Below are positions 22,501-37,312 of a stretch of 64,000 nt of DNA, piece by piece. The stretch spans positions 992,001 through 1,056,000 of the forward strand of contig CM074761.1 in the NCBI GenBank assembly GCA_037355855.1, written 5' to 3'. Every line of letters begins with the position of its first letter. The stretch's first letter is position 1. The position numbers and the translations under genes are program-made. The notes beneath the pieces are model-generated. The model saw only the letters and a program-made list of their open reading frames with translations, was not told the origin of the DNA and ran no database searches. The DNA comes from Pseudo-nitzschia pungens (lineage: Eukaryota; Bacillariophyta; Bacillariophyceae; Bacillariales; Bacillariaceae).

Positions 22501-25500
22501 AAGCGGTTAAGCAGGTCTTTTTGGCAGTCAAAACACCTGAAATCGTAGATGATTACCACAAAGTATTGGGGGTCGCAAAGTCTTGGAGAAACAAACAGAA
22601 AGACAAGCTTCTGAATACTCTCGCTCATAAAAACAAACGAATCGTTGTTGACATTGATATAGCAGCACCGGAATTGCTTATACCGGAGGATATTTATCGG
22701 CCCGACAGTCGAATGCTTGCCATTAATCTAGGTCGATTCCAAGCTTACAATGACGACGAAAGCATTGATAACAAGGGAATTACGGGCTTCGATGATCAGT
22801 GGAAGGTATTGATTAGTAATGTCCAGGTGCAGAATACAAGTATGGCATCATACGAATCACGTGATACGCCCGGGTCATTGAATGAGCAACTAGTAGAGGC
22901 GTTCTCGATCAATTTTGATTTAGCTACGAAATTTGTAAGCGCTGATAATCAGCACGGCAACAAAGAATCTCGAATAAACATTTCTGCAACCCTTCCGAGG
23001 CTTGCGTTCAATATTTCATCTTCAACGATTCGGCTGATATCAAGACTACAACAAAATTTCTCGAAACGGGAGAAAGAGATGCAAGGCGAAGCTGCATTGC
23101 ACGACGCTTCTGATGGGTTTCATCGTTATACTAAGAACAAGAGAACAAACAAATACGATAAGTCAACAGTACAAGTAGACCGAGAACCCATTCCAGAAAA
23201 GAGGAGTGGTACATCACGGGTATTCAAGTTTGATTTTTCGGCACCTGCCATAACCTTGAAGCTTGACAATGATGTGGATGGTAGAAACAGTAGAGACGAG
23301 AAAAATTGTCAGTCAACTCCCATCATAGACCTTGCCTTGAGGAGTATTCGTGGTAGTCTTTTGCAAGAGCTGAAATGTACTGGAGATTTGATAACAAAAT
23401 TTGACGCTAGTTTGCAATCTCTGGGGATTATTGACCTTTACCAAAATGCCGGAAGAGACTTCGCTCTATTGATGTCTTCTGTGCCTCAGAATCGATTGTC
23501 TGACCAGATTAAAACTGGAACGGGATATTCCTGGGATACTCTACATAAAAATCCTGGTGACGATATTCCTGGAACACAAAAAGACCTTGTTAGGGTTGAA
23601 TATTCTAGCAATGTTCTGTCTGATGCTGATTCTGACAAAGACCAGACGTCGGAAAACAACCCCGATAAAATATCTCTATGGTTTCATGAGTTGTATATTG
23701 AATGGAATCCCGAAACATTGGCTGCAATACACTTGGCAATGAGGACAACAACAATTGAAGAGGAGGATACAAAAATCTTGGATCCCAGTATTCAATCAGC
23801 ATCACCTTCAAAGAATGACGAGTCAAGTACAGAAGATGAATTTTTCGACGCTTTAGAAGAGGAAGTTGATGACATATCTGACAGTAATAGTGTGCGGGCT
23901 CTATCAGAAATTTCTACTTCGACAGACAACTTAGCAGCACTGGGAACCTCTTGGAGTGAAGCATCTACTTCTCATAGATTTGGTTCACCAATTTCTACAT
24001 CATCATTGTCTCCGACATTTGGTGGGCGTTTACCAGATCAAGGACTGACTTTCATATCCTCTTTTGGTATTGGACAATTTCAAAGTGCTAGAATGAACGA
24101 CAGTACATATTTTGACACGCTTGCATTACCAAAATTCCAAAGCGTGACTGATACAACCGAGAAGAAGGAAAGACCAAGACCAAAAGAAATTGTCTTCAAG
24201 CTCTCCAAGCTTCGGGTAAGTTTCAACAAAGAGACCCGACATCGCAAAGTATTTGTTGCTCAAATGGACAGAACCTTCGTTTCGTATTCAACACGGAGCT
24301 CGGGCGGGTCTAGAATAAAAATGAATATTGGTAACTTGGTCTTCATTGACCCGGCGCACGAAGAGAACAAGACACTGTACGGACAGATCCTAGGAATCCA
24401 AACGAAATCTAAGGATGTGGCCAAGAATAGTTATTCATCGCTTCTTGAAATGGAAATCATTATGAACCCAAAAGAAACAAAATTTTCTTCTGCGTTACAA
24501 GGCGGCAGGTCGGATACTGTCACAATCGATAAGGAAGGCGGGAGAATGATTGGAAGCAACACTTGTGTAACTGCAAATTTGAGTCCGATGAGATTCGTGC
24601 TGATAGAACAGCTTTGGATGGAAATCATGGACTATTTTTTTGAAGGAATCATCGGTACGGAGGTTTTAGGCGGTACAACAAAGGAGACTATTGTTGAGAG
24701 CCCCCTGAATCCGATTGGGCTCAACCACATGGATCCCAGCTTCATAATCGGATCGGATGCAGAGGGAATCAGCTTTACTCGATTCGATATATCATTGGAT
24801 TCGCCGGTGATACTTTTCCCTGTCGCTTACTCTTCTCCAGATTACCTTCGTATGAAATTTTCAAGCATACGTCTATGCAATGAGTATGATGGTACAATAG
24901 TAAACGACAAAACCGGCACTGATGGAGCTCACTGTGATCGTATGCAGTGGTTCAACAATTGCGAAATTTCGCTTGATGGAATGCGATTGTACAGTTGGTC
25001 TAGACGCGAGTTGAGCCAAAGGCCAGTTGTCGCAAGTGTCTCGTTGCGGTGGCCGGTTGGGCCGTTCGCACCTTTGATTATCCCGAAATGGCGCGTCGAT
25101 TGCCGGTTTGATATTCTTGATATTTCTCTTTGTCGATCAGACTATTCTCTCTTGCAAAATATTCTCTCCTATAATATTGGGGAGCCTTCCAGGTACATGG
25201 ATGAGTGGGCAGCGCTTCAAAATCTATCTCCGGATTCGTTAGATGAACTGATGAGAAAAATTATTGTACATTTTGGGTATGATAAGAAGAATGTTGCCCC
25301 AACCACGTATGACGTGAGGCTTTCCATTCCATCAGTCAGAGCTGGTTTCTTGGAGAACGATGTAGAAACACCTTTACCTCTAGCTATTGCTCGGTGTTTC
25401 GATTTGAAATGGCAGATGAGGAAGGAGTCAGACTTAATCGTAAAACAGAGGGTCACGTGTGGGATTGATCTTGTCAGACCTACACGAGAGAAATCTGACT

Positions 25501-28500
25501 TCGAAACTTTGATGACTATATCGAAGGACAATAGTGATTTTGATGGAGAAAGAGATGACCAAAGCTGTGTCCAACCAGACTTTATTTACTCATCAACAAG
25601 TGTTCCGAACGGAGATAATGTGAAAACAATCGAGATTTTCGATCCTTGCATTTATTTGATTGTACCAGCTTGGACCAGATTTACATCCTTCTTTGACAGT
25701 CTCTCTCTACCGGTCTTTCTCACCGAAAAGGAGATCAGAGCTTCTATTCAAGTAGGCGATCGATGGTATCGTATTGGTGACGACGGTGACGACGCATCGG
25801 TTAATTGTGTTCCGTCAGGGATCGGGAATGCCGGCCAAGAAATATTCAGCTGGATCACTTCAGAACCTATTTCCTCTAGGACATCACGAAAACCTTCCGT
25901 ATTTCAATATCCCCCAACCCGTCAAATCAAGCTTCTCCTCACTTGGCCTCGGATTATCCTATCGTCAGTAACTACTGACGACCATCCAACGCGTGTCATT
26001 CTGAGGATGAATCATTTAGATTTCTTGCAAACATCGGATGGGCGGGAATTCACGAACACGAGATCCGTTTTCGTTCATGACGTCGAAGTATATACATCTT
26101 CTCAGAAGTCAACCCATTCAATTTCAAAGAAAGAGGAAAACAACTCACTAATCCGCCCATGGAGTCTCACATTCGTTGCAACAACTTGCAATGGCGAAAG
26201 CTTCGGAGATTGCCACGAGCATACTTACAAGTTAAGTTGCGACGTCTTGCGTGCCCGTGCTGCGTATTCGGACATATCAATCGCGGTCGACGTTTTCTTA
26301 AGCGTTTTGCACTCGGCAAGAGAAAAAACACACGACATAACACATAATCAACCCGAGCAGCCGATACTCTCAGGTAGTTCTTTTGATTCTTACGACTCGT
26401 CATACACGAAACCAAAGGTCATTCACAGAGAGAACGACGACCAGGACAAGCAGAACGTATATTGCACAAATCCTACTAGCGTAATATATGATATTCAGTG
26501 CGATGGCTTTGAATTGAAAATTGCAGATGATAGGTATGTTCGCGGGCCAAGTTTCTCAGATGATGTACGATAATTTATGTTCTGTCCAAATTCACTGAAC
26601 TTGCTTTCTTTGCTCTCTCTTTCGCATACACTGATATCATACTAGTGGGCGTCATTTTTCCGGATACCAAGATCTTGTTATATTATCCATGGGTCAAACA
26701 CTTTTCTCTCGTCATGAATCAAGAACTGGCACTACTTCCATGAAGCTTTGGTTGGATTGCCTTGATCTATTTGACTGTTTGCAACCAACTAATTCTCCTT
26801 TTCGAACTGCAGCTTCTAGTCATTTAGAAGTCATGGGTATACGAACTACAATAGACGACGTGGGGGATGTCATTGAACCGAATGGCACCGTTGTCCATAC
26901 GAGTGTGCTGAGAAAGATGTCGTGGAATGATTTTGAAACAAAGTACGACGGTGAGCTATATTTTGAAATAACTCCTTCCTTTTTGAAGAGGATAGGCGAA
27001 ACTTCACAGCAATGTTCTCATTACTTATGGGGAGAAGGGGGTGAAGGTCCAACACCAGGTCTGATCGAGATTGCTTGCGAATTCAGTGAGAACAACTATC
27101 AAGAGTATGACGTTACATTTCATAACTTTGCAGTGCAATGGAATCCCTCAACTATAATTGCAATGCAACGCTTCCTTGGTAGACTAAGAAAAGAGTCGAA
27201 AATGATTGCAGTTCAAGTGATAGATAGTCAACTAATCGATGAAGGAGGGGAAACGAAGGATTCTCAAAAAGATAGCGTACAGGAAAATCCAGGAAACAAT
27301 TCAGTGATCAAAGCGAACATTCAAATCGACAGCTTGACAGTTTGCATGAACAAGGAGCATCAGCAAAGAAGACTCTTAGCGTTGACTCTATCAGCATGCA
27401 ATCTAGTCGTGCACTCATCTGAACAAGGAATGGCTGTAGAAGGGCAAATTGGCGACTTATTTGCGTTTGATAACGATAAGTATCACGTTCCAGGGATTCA
27501 CGAAGACTTCATTGCTAACGAGAATCGAAAAGTCCTCTCGGTGTTAACAAGTACAGAAAACCCAGAGAAATTTCTTCACCTTCAGTACAAAACATTCACT
27601 AACAAAGCAACGTCAGCTTTAAAAGCTGACGTACCGGAGTGGATCAAATGTAATCTTCCATCATCTGATGATATTGATGATTTTTTGAGTTTGGAGGTCG
27701 CAGCAACTCGTTTCACATACTTAAAGGAACGCACTGATGAACTGATGGACTACCTTTCAAATGGGCTTCCAGGGAAGGGTATGGGTGCGACTTCAAGGGC
27801 AGCCAAAGGTTTCATCAGCAGACGGATCCAAACTCGGAGTTTCCTCCAGCTTCGAGTTAATTCGCCACAGATATTTGTACCACAACACGAAATGGCCGTG
27901 GAAGGGCTTGGATTGAAGTTAGGTAAGTAGATTCAACGGAATTGCATATCCGCAAAAAACTACATCTAAGTTAATGTTTTCTCCCTGTAGGTGACGTGAA
28001 GGTCCAGAGTTGGTTTGAAGAAGCTTTGTCTGATGCCAAACAGTGTGGTAATTCGGAGTGGTGGCGAGTTCTTTCTCTGAAACTCTCTGGATTTTCCTAT
28101 GGAATGATTCGAGAGGGATCGAGCTTTGAATCCTTGTCGTCAGCTACGAATCCGATCGATCTCGACATCCTCCTTAGAAAACCAACGATCAAGGGTAGAA
28201 CGCTATCGATTCACGGCAGCATGTCTTGCTTTGAGGTATTGTTACATTACCAAGATTACGCTCTACTTCGTGCAGTTCTGAAAGACAACATTGGCCGTCA
28301 TGTTGACACTGATAAATGGGACAATGTTGAGAAGGCATATTGGATGGAGGAACAAAACAATAATCAAACCGAAGACGCTATAGGATCAACCAAACCTGAC
28401 AGTCAGTTGACGAATAAGGTTGCATATTCAACCAATGCTCGTTTCGTGCGTTACGGAAAAAGTGGAAGAAAAGGTCAGCAGGAAACACAACCGACCAGTG

Positions 28501-31500
28501 GTAACTCAAACTTAAGTCAACAAGAAAACGCCTCTTCAAACACGTTGGATATGCGTTTCGATTTGGCCGGAGTGGCTTTGAGATTAAGGCGAAATGATCT
28601 CCCAGAAGGGATCATTGAGGAGGATGACATTGCCGAGGCCTTTCATTACGATATTATGTTGTTGAGGGTGGGAGTTGTTGAGACACAAGCCACTGCCAAT
28701 GCAGCGGGTGACTTTTCTTTCAATTTATCTCTTTTCCGTATTGGACTGTTTGATCTTGGAGATAGTGGTCGCCTCATAAGACGACGATACTATCACTCCC
28801 TGCCAAATACAGATAAATTTGGTGGAATACGAAAAAAGAAGGCAATCCCCCAACCCTGCCCTTTTGTTGTTCTTGCAGAAGGATATTTGTCTGCGGATGA
28901 TGATGATGGAGTAGTTATGGGAGAGTCAGAGATTGATGGCCCCGAGTTTGTCATTTCGGTTGATAGGTGCCCGGCGTCTTCTACAAACGGCTTTCAATCG
29001 CAATCTGAGACACGACTTCCATCGGACACAAAAGTCACTGTGGCGAAAGTGGTGGTAAATTATTTGAGCTTTAATGCGATCGCTCGACCTTTCCGAGAAA
29101 TTGCCGATTTCTTATCGTGTGCGTGGCCGATCTCATCAGAAACTTCAGAACGTCAAGGCGTAAATGAGATTGAAACACAAACCGCCAAAAAGACGAAAGC
29201 GCTAGATGCCGACGTGGTGCATGATTCATTGCAAGGTTTTGAGCTGAAGGTGGTTGCGAATTATCCCAGAGTATTCTTTTTATCTGATGAAAGTGATTTG
29301 CATTCACGCGCTCTGGTCCTCAAGGGGTAAGTTCCTTTAATTTCTCTCAATCCATGGGGCTCGTTGAATGGATGGCGTCCATGAGATAAAATTGGTCTCA
29401 CCCTTTCTACTTCGTCTTAGGCTTGCTGTTGTGAACATTAGTAATGTGGATAAGAAAGAAATTTATGCTGGTACAAACTCAGACTCTGTCGACGTCCAGC
29501 AAATTACTTCGGTTGGTGCACAGCTTCATGGTTTGGAAACGTACATCAACCCTGACGTCAGTGCTGCATTGCGATTTGGTGAAAGACATTCTGAGATGGT
29601 TGGAACCAAATATTCTTCTCTGTTCAAGCCTGCGCGGGAGGACAATGAAGAGAAGGTTCCGGATACTCTGGGCGTTGCTTTGATCCAGCCTGTTACCATT
29701 GGAATTGAATGCATGCAAAGCAAAAGAGCATTATTTCCCACGAAGCGCTCGTTGCAAGTAAATATTGATCCAGTCTCTACGATGCTAAGTTTTGAAGATC
29801 TACAGCTTGTGGAAGTTGTTTTGAACAGGTGGTCTTCGAACAAGTCCAAAATTCCTAATGACGTATCTAATCCTGACGACCTCCTGCGCGATCACGACAG
29901 CAAGGAGGGCAAGAATGAATCAGCGAGAGAAGAAATAATCCAATTTGAAGTATCGTTTGATACAAAACGGCTTGGGCTCGGTCTCAAAGCCGAGGGTACT
30001 AATGTGGTTGTAAACAGTATCCAGAACTCTCAACATGCTTGTCAGATAAATTATGGAGATGTTCTGACTTCTGTTGGTGGCGAAAGTGTTCGAAGTAAGC
30101 CCCTTGATCAAGTTGTAGATATCTTATCAGGGTCAGGGAGACCAGTGGTTGTGGGCTTCGAGAGAATAGTGTATCAATTGGAATCTGAGGCGACATTCGA
30201 AAACGCTGTGTTGGATGACGAGTCGTCATCAAAAGAATATTCCCACGCAGATCTAGATAGCAGGTTTTTCATAAGTTGCTATACCCTCCATTTCCGTTCT
30301 GGGATGCAACTTGGGCTTGTATTCGAGAAAAGCGCTTGTGGACAATTTCCGGTTGTGTCAAAAATTTTATCCACAATTAACGAGACTGTCGTTTTGTCGG
30401 GCAGTGTAGATGATTCTGATTCCCAACATATCGAAGTGGTTGATTCGATTTTTAATTCAGAACACAAACGAATACCGAGAATTGGTGCTGTAGTTGTGGC
30501 TGTTGATGACGTTTCAGTCGAGGAACTCGGAGTGGAAGAAACATGGGAGATATTGTCCAAAATCCAAGACAAGGATGCAGCACTAGGAGTAACGAGATCA
30601 GACACGGCAAATGAGTACAAACATTCATTGACCTTTCAAGAAACGCATTCATCTATTTGGGGAAACATTGATTCAATTGAAGTTTCGTCAGCTGGAATGG
30701 CTCTCTCTTTCATCGACGACCTCAATGGGAGAGACATGCCCCTCTTCCGAGGAAAACTCAGTTCCCTTCAAGTTCACGTTGAGCGTGGGCTGGGTATTAA
30801 CGCTTACATCCTTGATAACACAATTCCTTCGCTTCTCACACCTCTTTATTCTGATTCCGATGACGAGAAACCCGATATGATCATATCAGTTGATCAAGTT
30901 AGAGACATTCAGACAGAGTCGACTGTTTCGTTCAGCGCTATAAGCATTTGTTCTGTGGAATACTTCCTTCCCCGTGTTTCATTCTGGGAGCCTCTGTTGG
31001 AACCATCTCAACTTTTCTTTCACTTTGAAAAGCAAGATGGCAGTACCCACGCAAACAGACCAGCGCAAATAGCATTAGAGATCTCAGATCGTTTACTGCG
31101 CAACCAGTTTACGAGAGCCAGCTTCACGCAAAATAATCATTTTGGAGAGGCGCACATGGTTTCCATTAATGTGACTGATGCCGCTTCTGAGGTTTTGGTC
31201 GAATCCTTAAATAGATGGAAAGACTGGCGGAAGAGTCTTCAGCTGGAATCAGGAGAGGATGATTTTGAATACGCAGATGGATCGGTTGTCGAAGATGGGC
31301 ATCATTCTTCTCAAGATATTTCATTCAGCAGCAGGGGACCTGACACAGGGGTAAGCGACGATGCACAACGTCAGTTGGCTAAGAGAGCTGCCGCCAAAAA
31401 AGCTGCACAAGGTGCACTAAATTTTGCGCAAAAACGTGGAGCCGAAACGAGTAAAAAGAGCGATTCGTCGAAGCCATTCATCTTCAGGAACCGCACTGGG

Positions 31501-34500
31501 ATTTCCATTGCGTTTGTCCAACAGGGGCGTGGTCTGCGAAACCGTGGTTACTTTTGGGATGGGGCGCAGCAACAGAGCGAAAATTATACGATTGCCGAAT
31601 ATAATGGTCTTGAGGAGTATGAGCAAAACTTTATAACAGAACTAGCAGATCAAGAAGAAGCAAAATTTAGCATGGATCTAATCGACGAAAAAATTGAAGA
31701 TAATGTTGCAGAAAGGCGAAACACAAGGCACTTCAACAATAAGATTAGAAGCTACGAAGGACGCTACCCCGATTTGACAGTCGCTATTCAGGCAGTCGCC
31801 GGTGTTCAAGTTGAACCCATAAGCAACCTCCAAGTATTTAAAGTTGGCAGCACTATCAGAATTTTGTCAGTAAAAAAGGACAGTGATTCATATACAGGAT
31901 CAGATTCTACAAAAAACTCTATTCAAGTTGTTTGGAACGTGGAGATTGAGGAGAACCGGAGAATTCTGACTCTCAGCACAGCCGTGCGCGTTGTTTCGTC
32001 TGGGCTAAGCATGCCGATAGAAATTGGGTTTCGACGTGAAGATGTAAGATATCGATCATCAGCAAATTCAACTGTCTCGATTGGTATTGCTCGGTCCAAT
32101 TGCCCATTTTACATGCCTCTTTGGCTGGCACTAAAGCTCGAACCTGTCAACATCTATGTGAGACCGGTACCCACGAGTAATATTGACCATTTGTGGAGTG
32201 AATCAAGTGTTTTGAAATTTGGCTTATTCAAAGACAAGCGCATAACTAAGAGTGGTCGTGGACGTAGCATGAACACTACAGTTACAGGTAGATGGACATG
32301 GGAACAAACCTTTTCTGATCTTCAATGCATCTGCTGTGATTCTAAATTAGATGGGACAAACCCTATATGGTTTTCGGTTTTTGGATCTTCGTCGGCAAAC
32401 CGTCAGGACAGTCTTTCTGAAACACAACTGAGGGAGAAACTTGAAGATGTCGGGAGGCATGGAATTGAGTTCGAGGCATATGAAGTTCTTTCGGTGACAT
32501 TGGATTGTGGACTTACAATTCGAAACATGCTGCCTTCTATTATCGACTTAGAAGTCATTCAGGGTATAGAGCCGGATACTCGTTCCGAAATCTTCAAAAC
32601 CAATGGGCCAAGCCATTTTTCATTCAATGAAGTTGAACCAGATGTATCGAAGTTTGAAACCTTGAAAAGCGGCGAATGCACCGAAGTTTTCGAAGTCAAC
32701 CATGCTGCAACAGTTCCAAAACTGAGAATAAAGCAGAAAAATCAAAAGGGATGGTCAACTTGGGCTTCTTTGAAACTGAACAAAACGAATTCTGTGAACA
32801 AAAAGGGTGACTTAGTTCTCCCGAACGAGCGAACAGCTAAAGAGTTTCTATCTCCATCTCAAATAAATGTTCAAATCCCTGGGTGTTATTTCGGAGTTCC
32901 AACTACTTTTGGAATCAGAGTTGAGCCAAAGATGACCATACCTGATCAATATCTTGGGCATGTTTATGGACTGGAAATCATTGTTTATGCCGAGCTATGG
33001 ATCAGAAATATTACATCATTACCTCTTAGCTTTGGTTGTCCATCGTATCAAATTTATGAACCGGAACAAAGTGATGGTACAACTGAACATTCATCTGATG
33101 ATTCTATCGCAAAATTCAATGCCGAGGCTGCTTTGATGGAGCTCACTAGCCTTTTTGAAGTGGGTGATAAAGGGATGGTGTTGAACCAGAAATCGGGAAA
33201 GGGACATTCTGACCGAAGTCATGTAATAGAGAGGTTGCCGGGTCAACAGTGCCACGAGTTGACGGAAGAGGTTTTTGAGTATGTTGAAATTGAAAATTCA
33301 ATGGTAAAGAGAAAATGGTGGGCATCAGAAAAATATTATGGTTATCACAAACAAATTTTTGATGTCGACGATTCTGGTGCAAATTGGAAATGGCTGGATA
33401 GAAGATGGGTAAGTATTGAAAGAAATTAGACTCTCGATAGTGATTTTGATTTTGACTTATTGACTCTAACGCTAACCTTTCTTAGACAATCGATTGTTCT
33501 GGTGGAGCAAAACCTTCTGCGGGTGGATGGGAGAGCTGTAAGAATCTTTACACAGGAAGTGAATCTTTCGGTGGCAAACGTGAATTCAATCCGTCAGATG
33601 GGTTCCGTCGCAGGCGTTTTTTTCGGAAAAGAACCGGCTTTTATGAAAATTACTCGAGATCCTCCGCGATCGAATTGGAATCAGAAGACAGTAGTAGATG
33701 TACTCAATCTTCGTCAGGATACATGGGTGGAATACATGTATTTCACCAACCGTTGAAAGATTCCTTTACTCGAGAACAGAGTAAGCTGAAGCAACAAAGT
33801 AGAACGAATGATGTTTCTAAAGATATTATTAAAAGTCGTGGAAATGACGAGAAGCTCAAGATTGCTATCAGGTGTGGTGACGGAACATGGAGCACACCTG
33901 CTGAAATTTCTGACTCTGGAACTTGCTATGGAGTTATCAGCGTTCTCGCTTCAAGGTGGCCTAGGCTAACTAGAAGAAATGAAGATGCTTCAGAACTGAC
34001 TCTTGCGAACAACTCAGCTGTCAAGAGAAATTCTTATTCTATGCTCAATCCAACCGAGCGCTGTGATTTTCAGCATGGGTGCTTAGATTCAGATCTCTAT
34101 GAGTTTTGCTACACAGTTTCAGATGTGGATGGTGAATGGGGTGAATTTTCAAGGTCAATGGAGGTGTCCCCCCGATTTCTGATAAGAAACGACTCCAAAA
34201 TTGTTCACATGAAAGTGAAACAAAAGGGGGCGCCTAATTCTACGTGTGTGGTGTTGAAACCAGGAGAAGCAAGTCCGTTCTATTGGGCCGATTTTCGTCT
34301 TCCTAAACTTGTCACAGTGATTCCCGTGGATGGCTCAGATTCGGATATCGGTAGTTTCAGATGGAGTGGGGGTTTTGACCTATGTAACCTCGGGATGACA
34401 CCCGTACGTGTAAGAACCGAAAACACGGAAGGTGGCACAAACAATAATAGCTTTGTGGTAACTTCTATCCGTGTCCTTGTGGAAGTACGTCCAGGCACGG

Positions 34501-37312
34501 GGGGGCACGGAATCAATGTTTCTTTGAGAGACGAAGAACCAAATGGTGAGGGGGCACTGTTCAGAATTGAAAACCTTTCTCCATTTCCGATTTGGTTGTC
34601 GCAGGATGGTGTTCTGGCCAACCCGACCGCTTCGTTTCGTCATACTGGTTATAGCAATTCGATAGCCAATGGTGATTATTTATCGCCGAGTTCGAAGACA
34701 ACTTTTGCGCTCGATGTGCCATATAGGCAAGGGAAATACGCGCATAGAAAAGAGGCTACATTATCCGAGCTCCTGCATGTTCGAGTTGCGTTGGCACCTC
34801 TCTCTAGTAGAGCGGGTATCGAGTCTGTAAAAGTTATCGGTCTTGCGACGATGGGCGAGAGTATTCGATTAAATCCAATGAAACTTCCAACAAAATTCAC
34901 TTCGAAAGACAGAGATATCATACAAAACATCCGTGTTCTTGGTGTGGTTGCTACGGATGGACCAACCCGAGTCCTTCGATTCTGGTAAGTGAATTGCTAT
35001 GATGTGGTATGAGATCCCTCCATCCGATTTTTTTCGCCATTCTCACTTCTCGTCTCCCTTCTCCTACAAGCCTAATGGTCCATTCAAAAATTGACTTGGC
35101 ATTTCGTAATGCCATTCCTGATATTTCTTACGTCACGTCGACTCAAAACCTTAACGATGAGGGTCTCGTGAGGTCAAACGGGAGAGATTACACAGAAGAA
35201 ATAATTAAGGGCTTGAATGAAGCCACGAGATTGGCATCAACAGGCAAAATTCCATCTGAAATAGAGGCCAAAAGGAAGGCACTTTTTGCAGATTTGGAGG
35301 TCAATATGGACGTCGATGGAGATCATAACGACAGCGCGTCCTTGGATAAGATATTATCCTTCCGTGTTGAGTTTAGTGGGTTTATTTTTAGTTTTGTCGA
35401 CTCGGCTCCATCTGAAATAGCAGTTGCATCTCTGAGGAACGTGAATGCCCTTGCAAGATGGAATAATTTGCGAACAACAGACGCTACATTGTTGCTATCT
35501 ATTGGGTGGCTTCAGGTTGACAACCACGTACCGAGTGCTCCATTTAAAGTGGCTGTTCGACCTGATACATCAAGGCAACAAGAGGAAGACGGAGGGCCCA
35601 ACTCTTCTCCTCTGTTAGTGGTCGCCGTGGCATTTGCACCGGAACACAAATCGAAGATCCTAGTTTTGCGCTCCGTTACCGTTGCGCCAAGGGATCTGAT
35701 AATTGCACTTGATCTAGCCTTTCTCGTCCGATTGCAACGATTCTTCGTCGGGCTTCAGGATCATCTACGCAACCGGCAAAATGATGCCCAGTCGGGACTC
35801 CAAGCTAGTACCGTGGAAGGAGCGTTTGCGGAACAAAGGAAAACAATAGCTTTCCCCAACTTCTCAAGCCCTGAGAAACAGCTTGAAGAGATTGCTTCTT
35901 TCAGTGAAAATAAGAAAATTTATTTTCAGGGATTGACGATTCTGCCAACGAACATCAAACTCTCTGTGGCGCCGGCCAAAGCTCTCACTTCCGAACAAGC
36001 TAGCTTGGAGGGTAAGGAGACGGCGGCTATTCATACAGCGGTCCGTAAAGGTGACGTTCTAGTCGGCACAAACAGTTCTGGCCCTCTAGGTGTTCGCGTC
36101 GGAAGAAAAAACAGAACTCCCCTCGCGGTGGTCCGTGGCGTTTTCAAGTCAATCGTTGTTGATGCCCTTCTGCGGCTCAATGGTGCTTCGCTGAATTTCC
36201 ACGGCGTTTTCTTGAGAAACCACATTGCAACGAGTACACAGCTATCCACATACCTTGCGGCACATTACCTGTCATCGTTGAAACACAATGTACCGGCACT
36301 CTTAGGTTCACTCTCCGCTATTGGCAATCCGTTGGGTTTGATACGAGGAATCGGAGACGGAGTCAGCGACTTTGTGACTGAACCTATGAAAGGATTCAAG
36401 CGAGCTTTGAAAGAATTAGATCCAGGTTATGCCGTGGACGGTGTGGCTAGGGGAACCGAGTCATTGGCCCGTCACACTGTTGGTGGAATAGCGGATTCGG
36501 CTTCTCTTTTGATGGAGACTTTTTCAAAATACATGGCCGTTGTAACTCTAGATCGACGATATGCACAAAAACGCGATCGACGCAAGTCATTGCGAATGAA
36601 AACCGATGCCAGACTAACTATCGTGGGTGGAGTTGAAAGCGGATTTTTGCATCTCGTTCAAGGTTTTCGAGAAGGTGTAACCGGGGTCGTAAAGGCACCG
36701 ATTCGAGGAGCTGAAAAACGAGGCTTCGAAGGCTTCGCAAAGGGTCTTGGGAAGGGTTTGCTCGGATTGTTGGTCAAGCCCATTATTGGCATCACCGACG
36801 CCGCCACAGATGTAATGATTGGTGTTAAAAGTACCGTCGAATACCAGGAGGCTCAAAAGCAAAATCTTGCTCTGCAGCGCAATCAATTTCGCCCCCGCCG
36901 ACCAATGTATGGACGGGATAAGGTGTTGCGACCGTATAACATGGAAGATGCGGCGGCTGCTACATTGATGTTGAAGACCCGATGTGCGGGCGAAAACTAC
37001 TTGAGTCACATGGATATGAAAGACCGGGTTGCGCTGTTGAGCGTCAAACGGTTGATAATCTTAGGAGCTAAGGGAGAAGAGCAGCTGGCCTTGAAGTACA
37101 AACATGTCGACCGTCTCGAGGTTCGATCGATCCTACAGGAGGACGGGGTCACAAATGGCTGGGCTATTATAGTTATTTTGAACACACCAAGACGCAATGG
37201 TAGCGATGTGGAAGTGATAATCTGTGGCTCCGAACAAGAGGCGATTGATCTCTCCATGCTCATTCAACGAGGAGTTGATTTGGTGGCCCTCCATTCTATT
37301 CAAAATATTTAG
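19545..37312 (+). CDS. VPS13: VPS13-like bridge lipid-transfer protein with two PDZ-like insertions
   Basis: VPS13 proteins form long hydrophobic grooves that move lipids between membranes at contact sites. Six exons fit: 19545-26533, 26646-27922, 27991-29326, 29421-33408, 33486-34984, 35071-37312. All five introns are GT-AG (four GTAAGT donors, one GTATGT) and all phases agree, giving about 5,776 residues, longer than human VPS13 proteins. The N-terminal chorein domain (MFERYITDVVTRKFG) is at residues 1-110. Residues about 3372-3450 form a PDZ-like domain with a GLGL carboxylate-loop motif, and residues 3483-3593 a second, less certain one. The VAB/SHR-type beta-rich region follows (about 3890-4950), then the VPS13 C-terminal homology (FVTEPMKGFKRALKELDPGY, about 5450) and a C-terminal PH-like segment (5668-5776). 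The frame has no break over 17.3 kb. Confidence 0.93.

Noticed and set aside
19545..37312. Splitting the VPS13 region into six separate genes
   Set aside because: All five gaps have GT-AG signals with matching phases, and the order of domains from chorein to C-terminal homology is that of one VPS13 protein.
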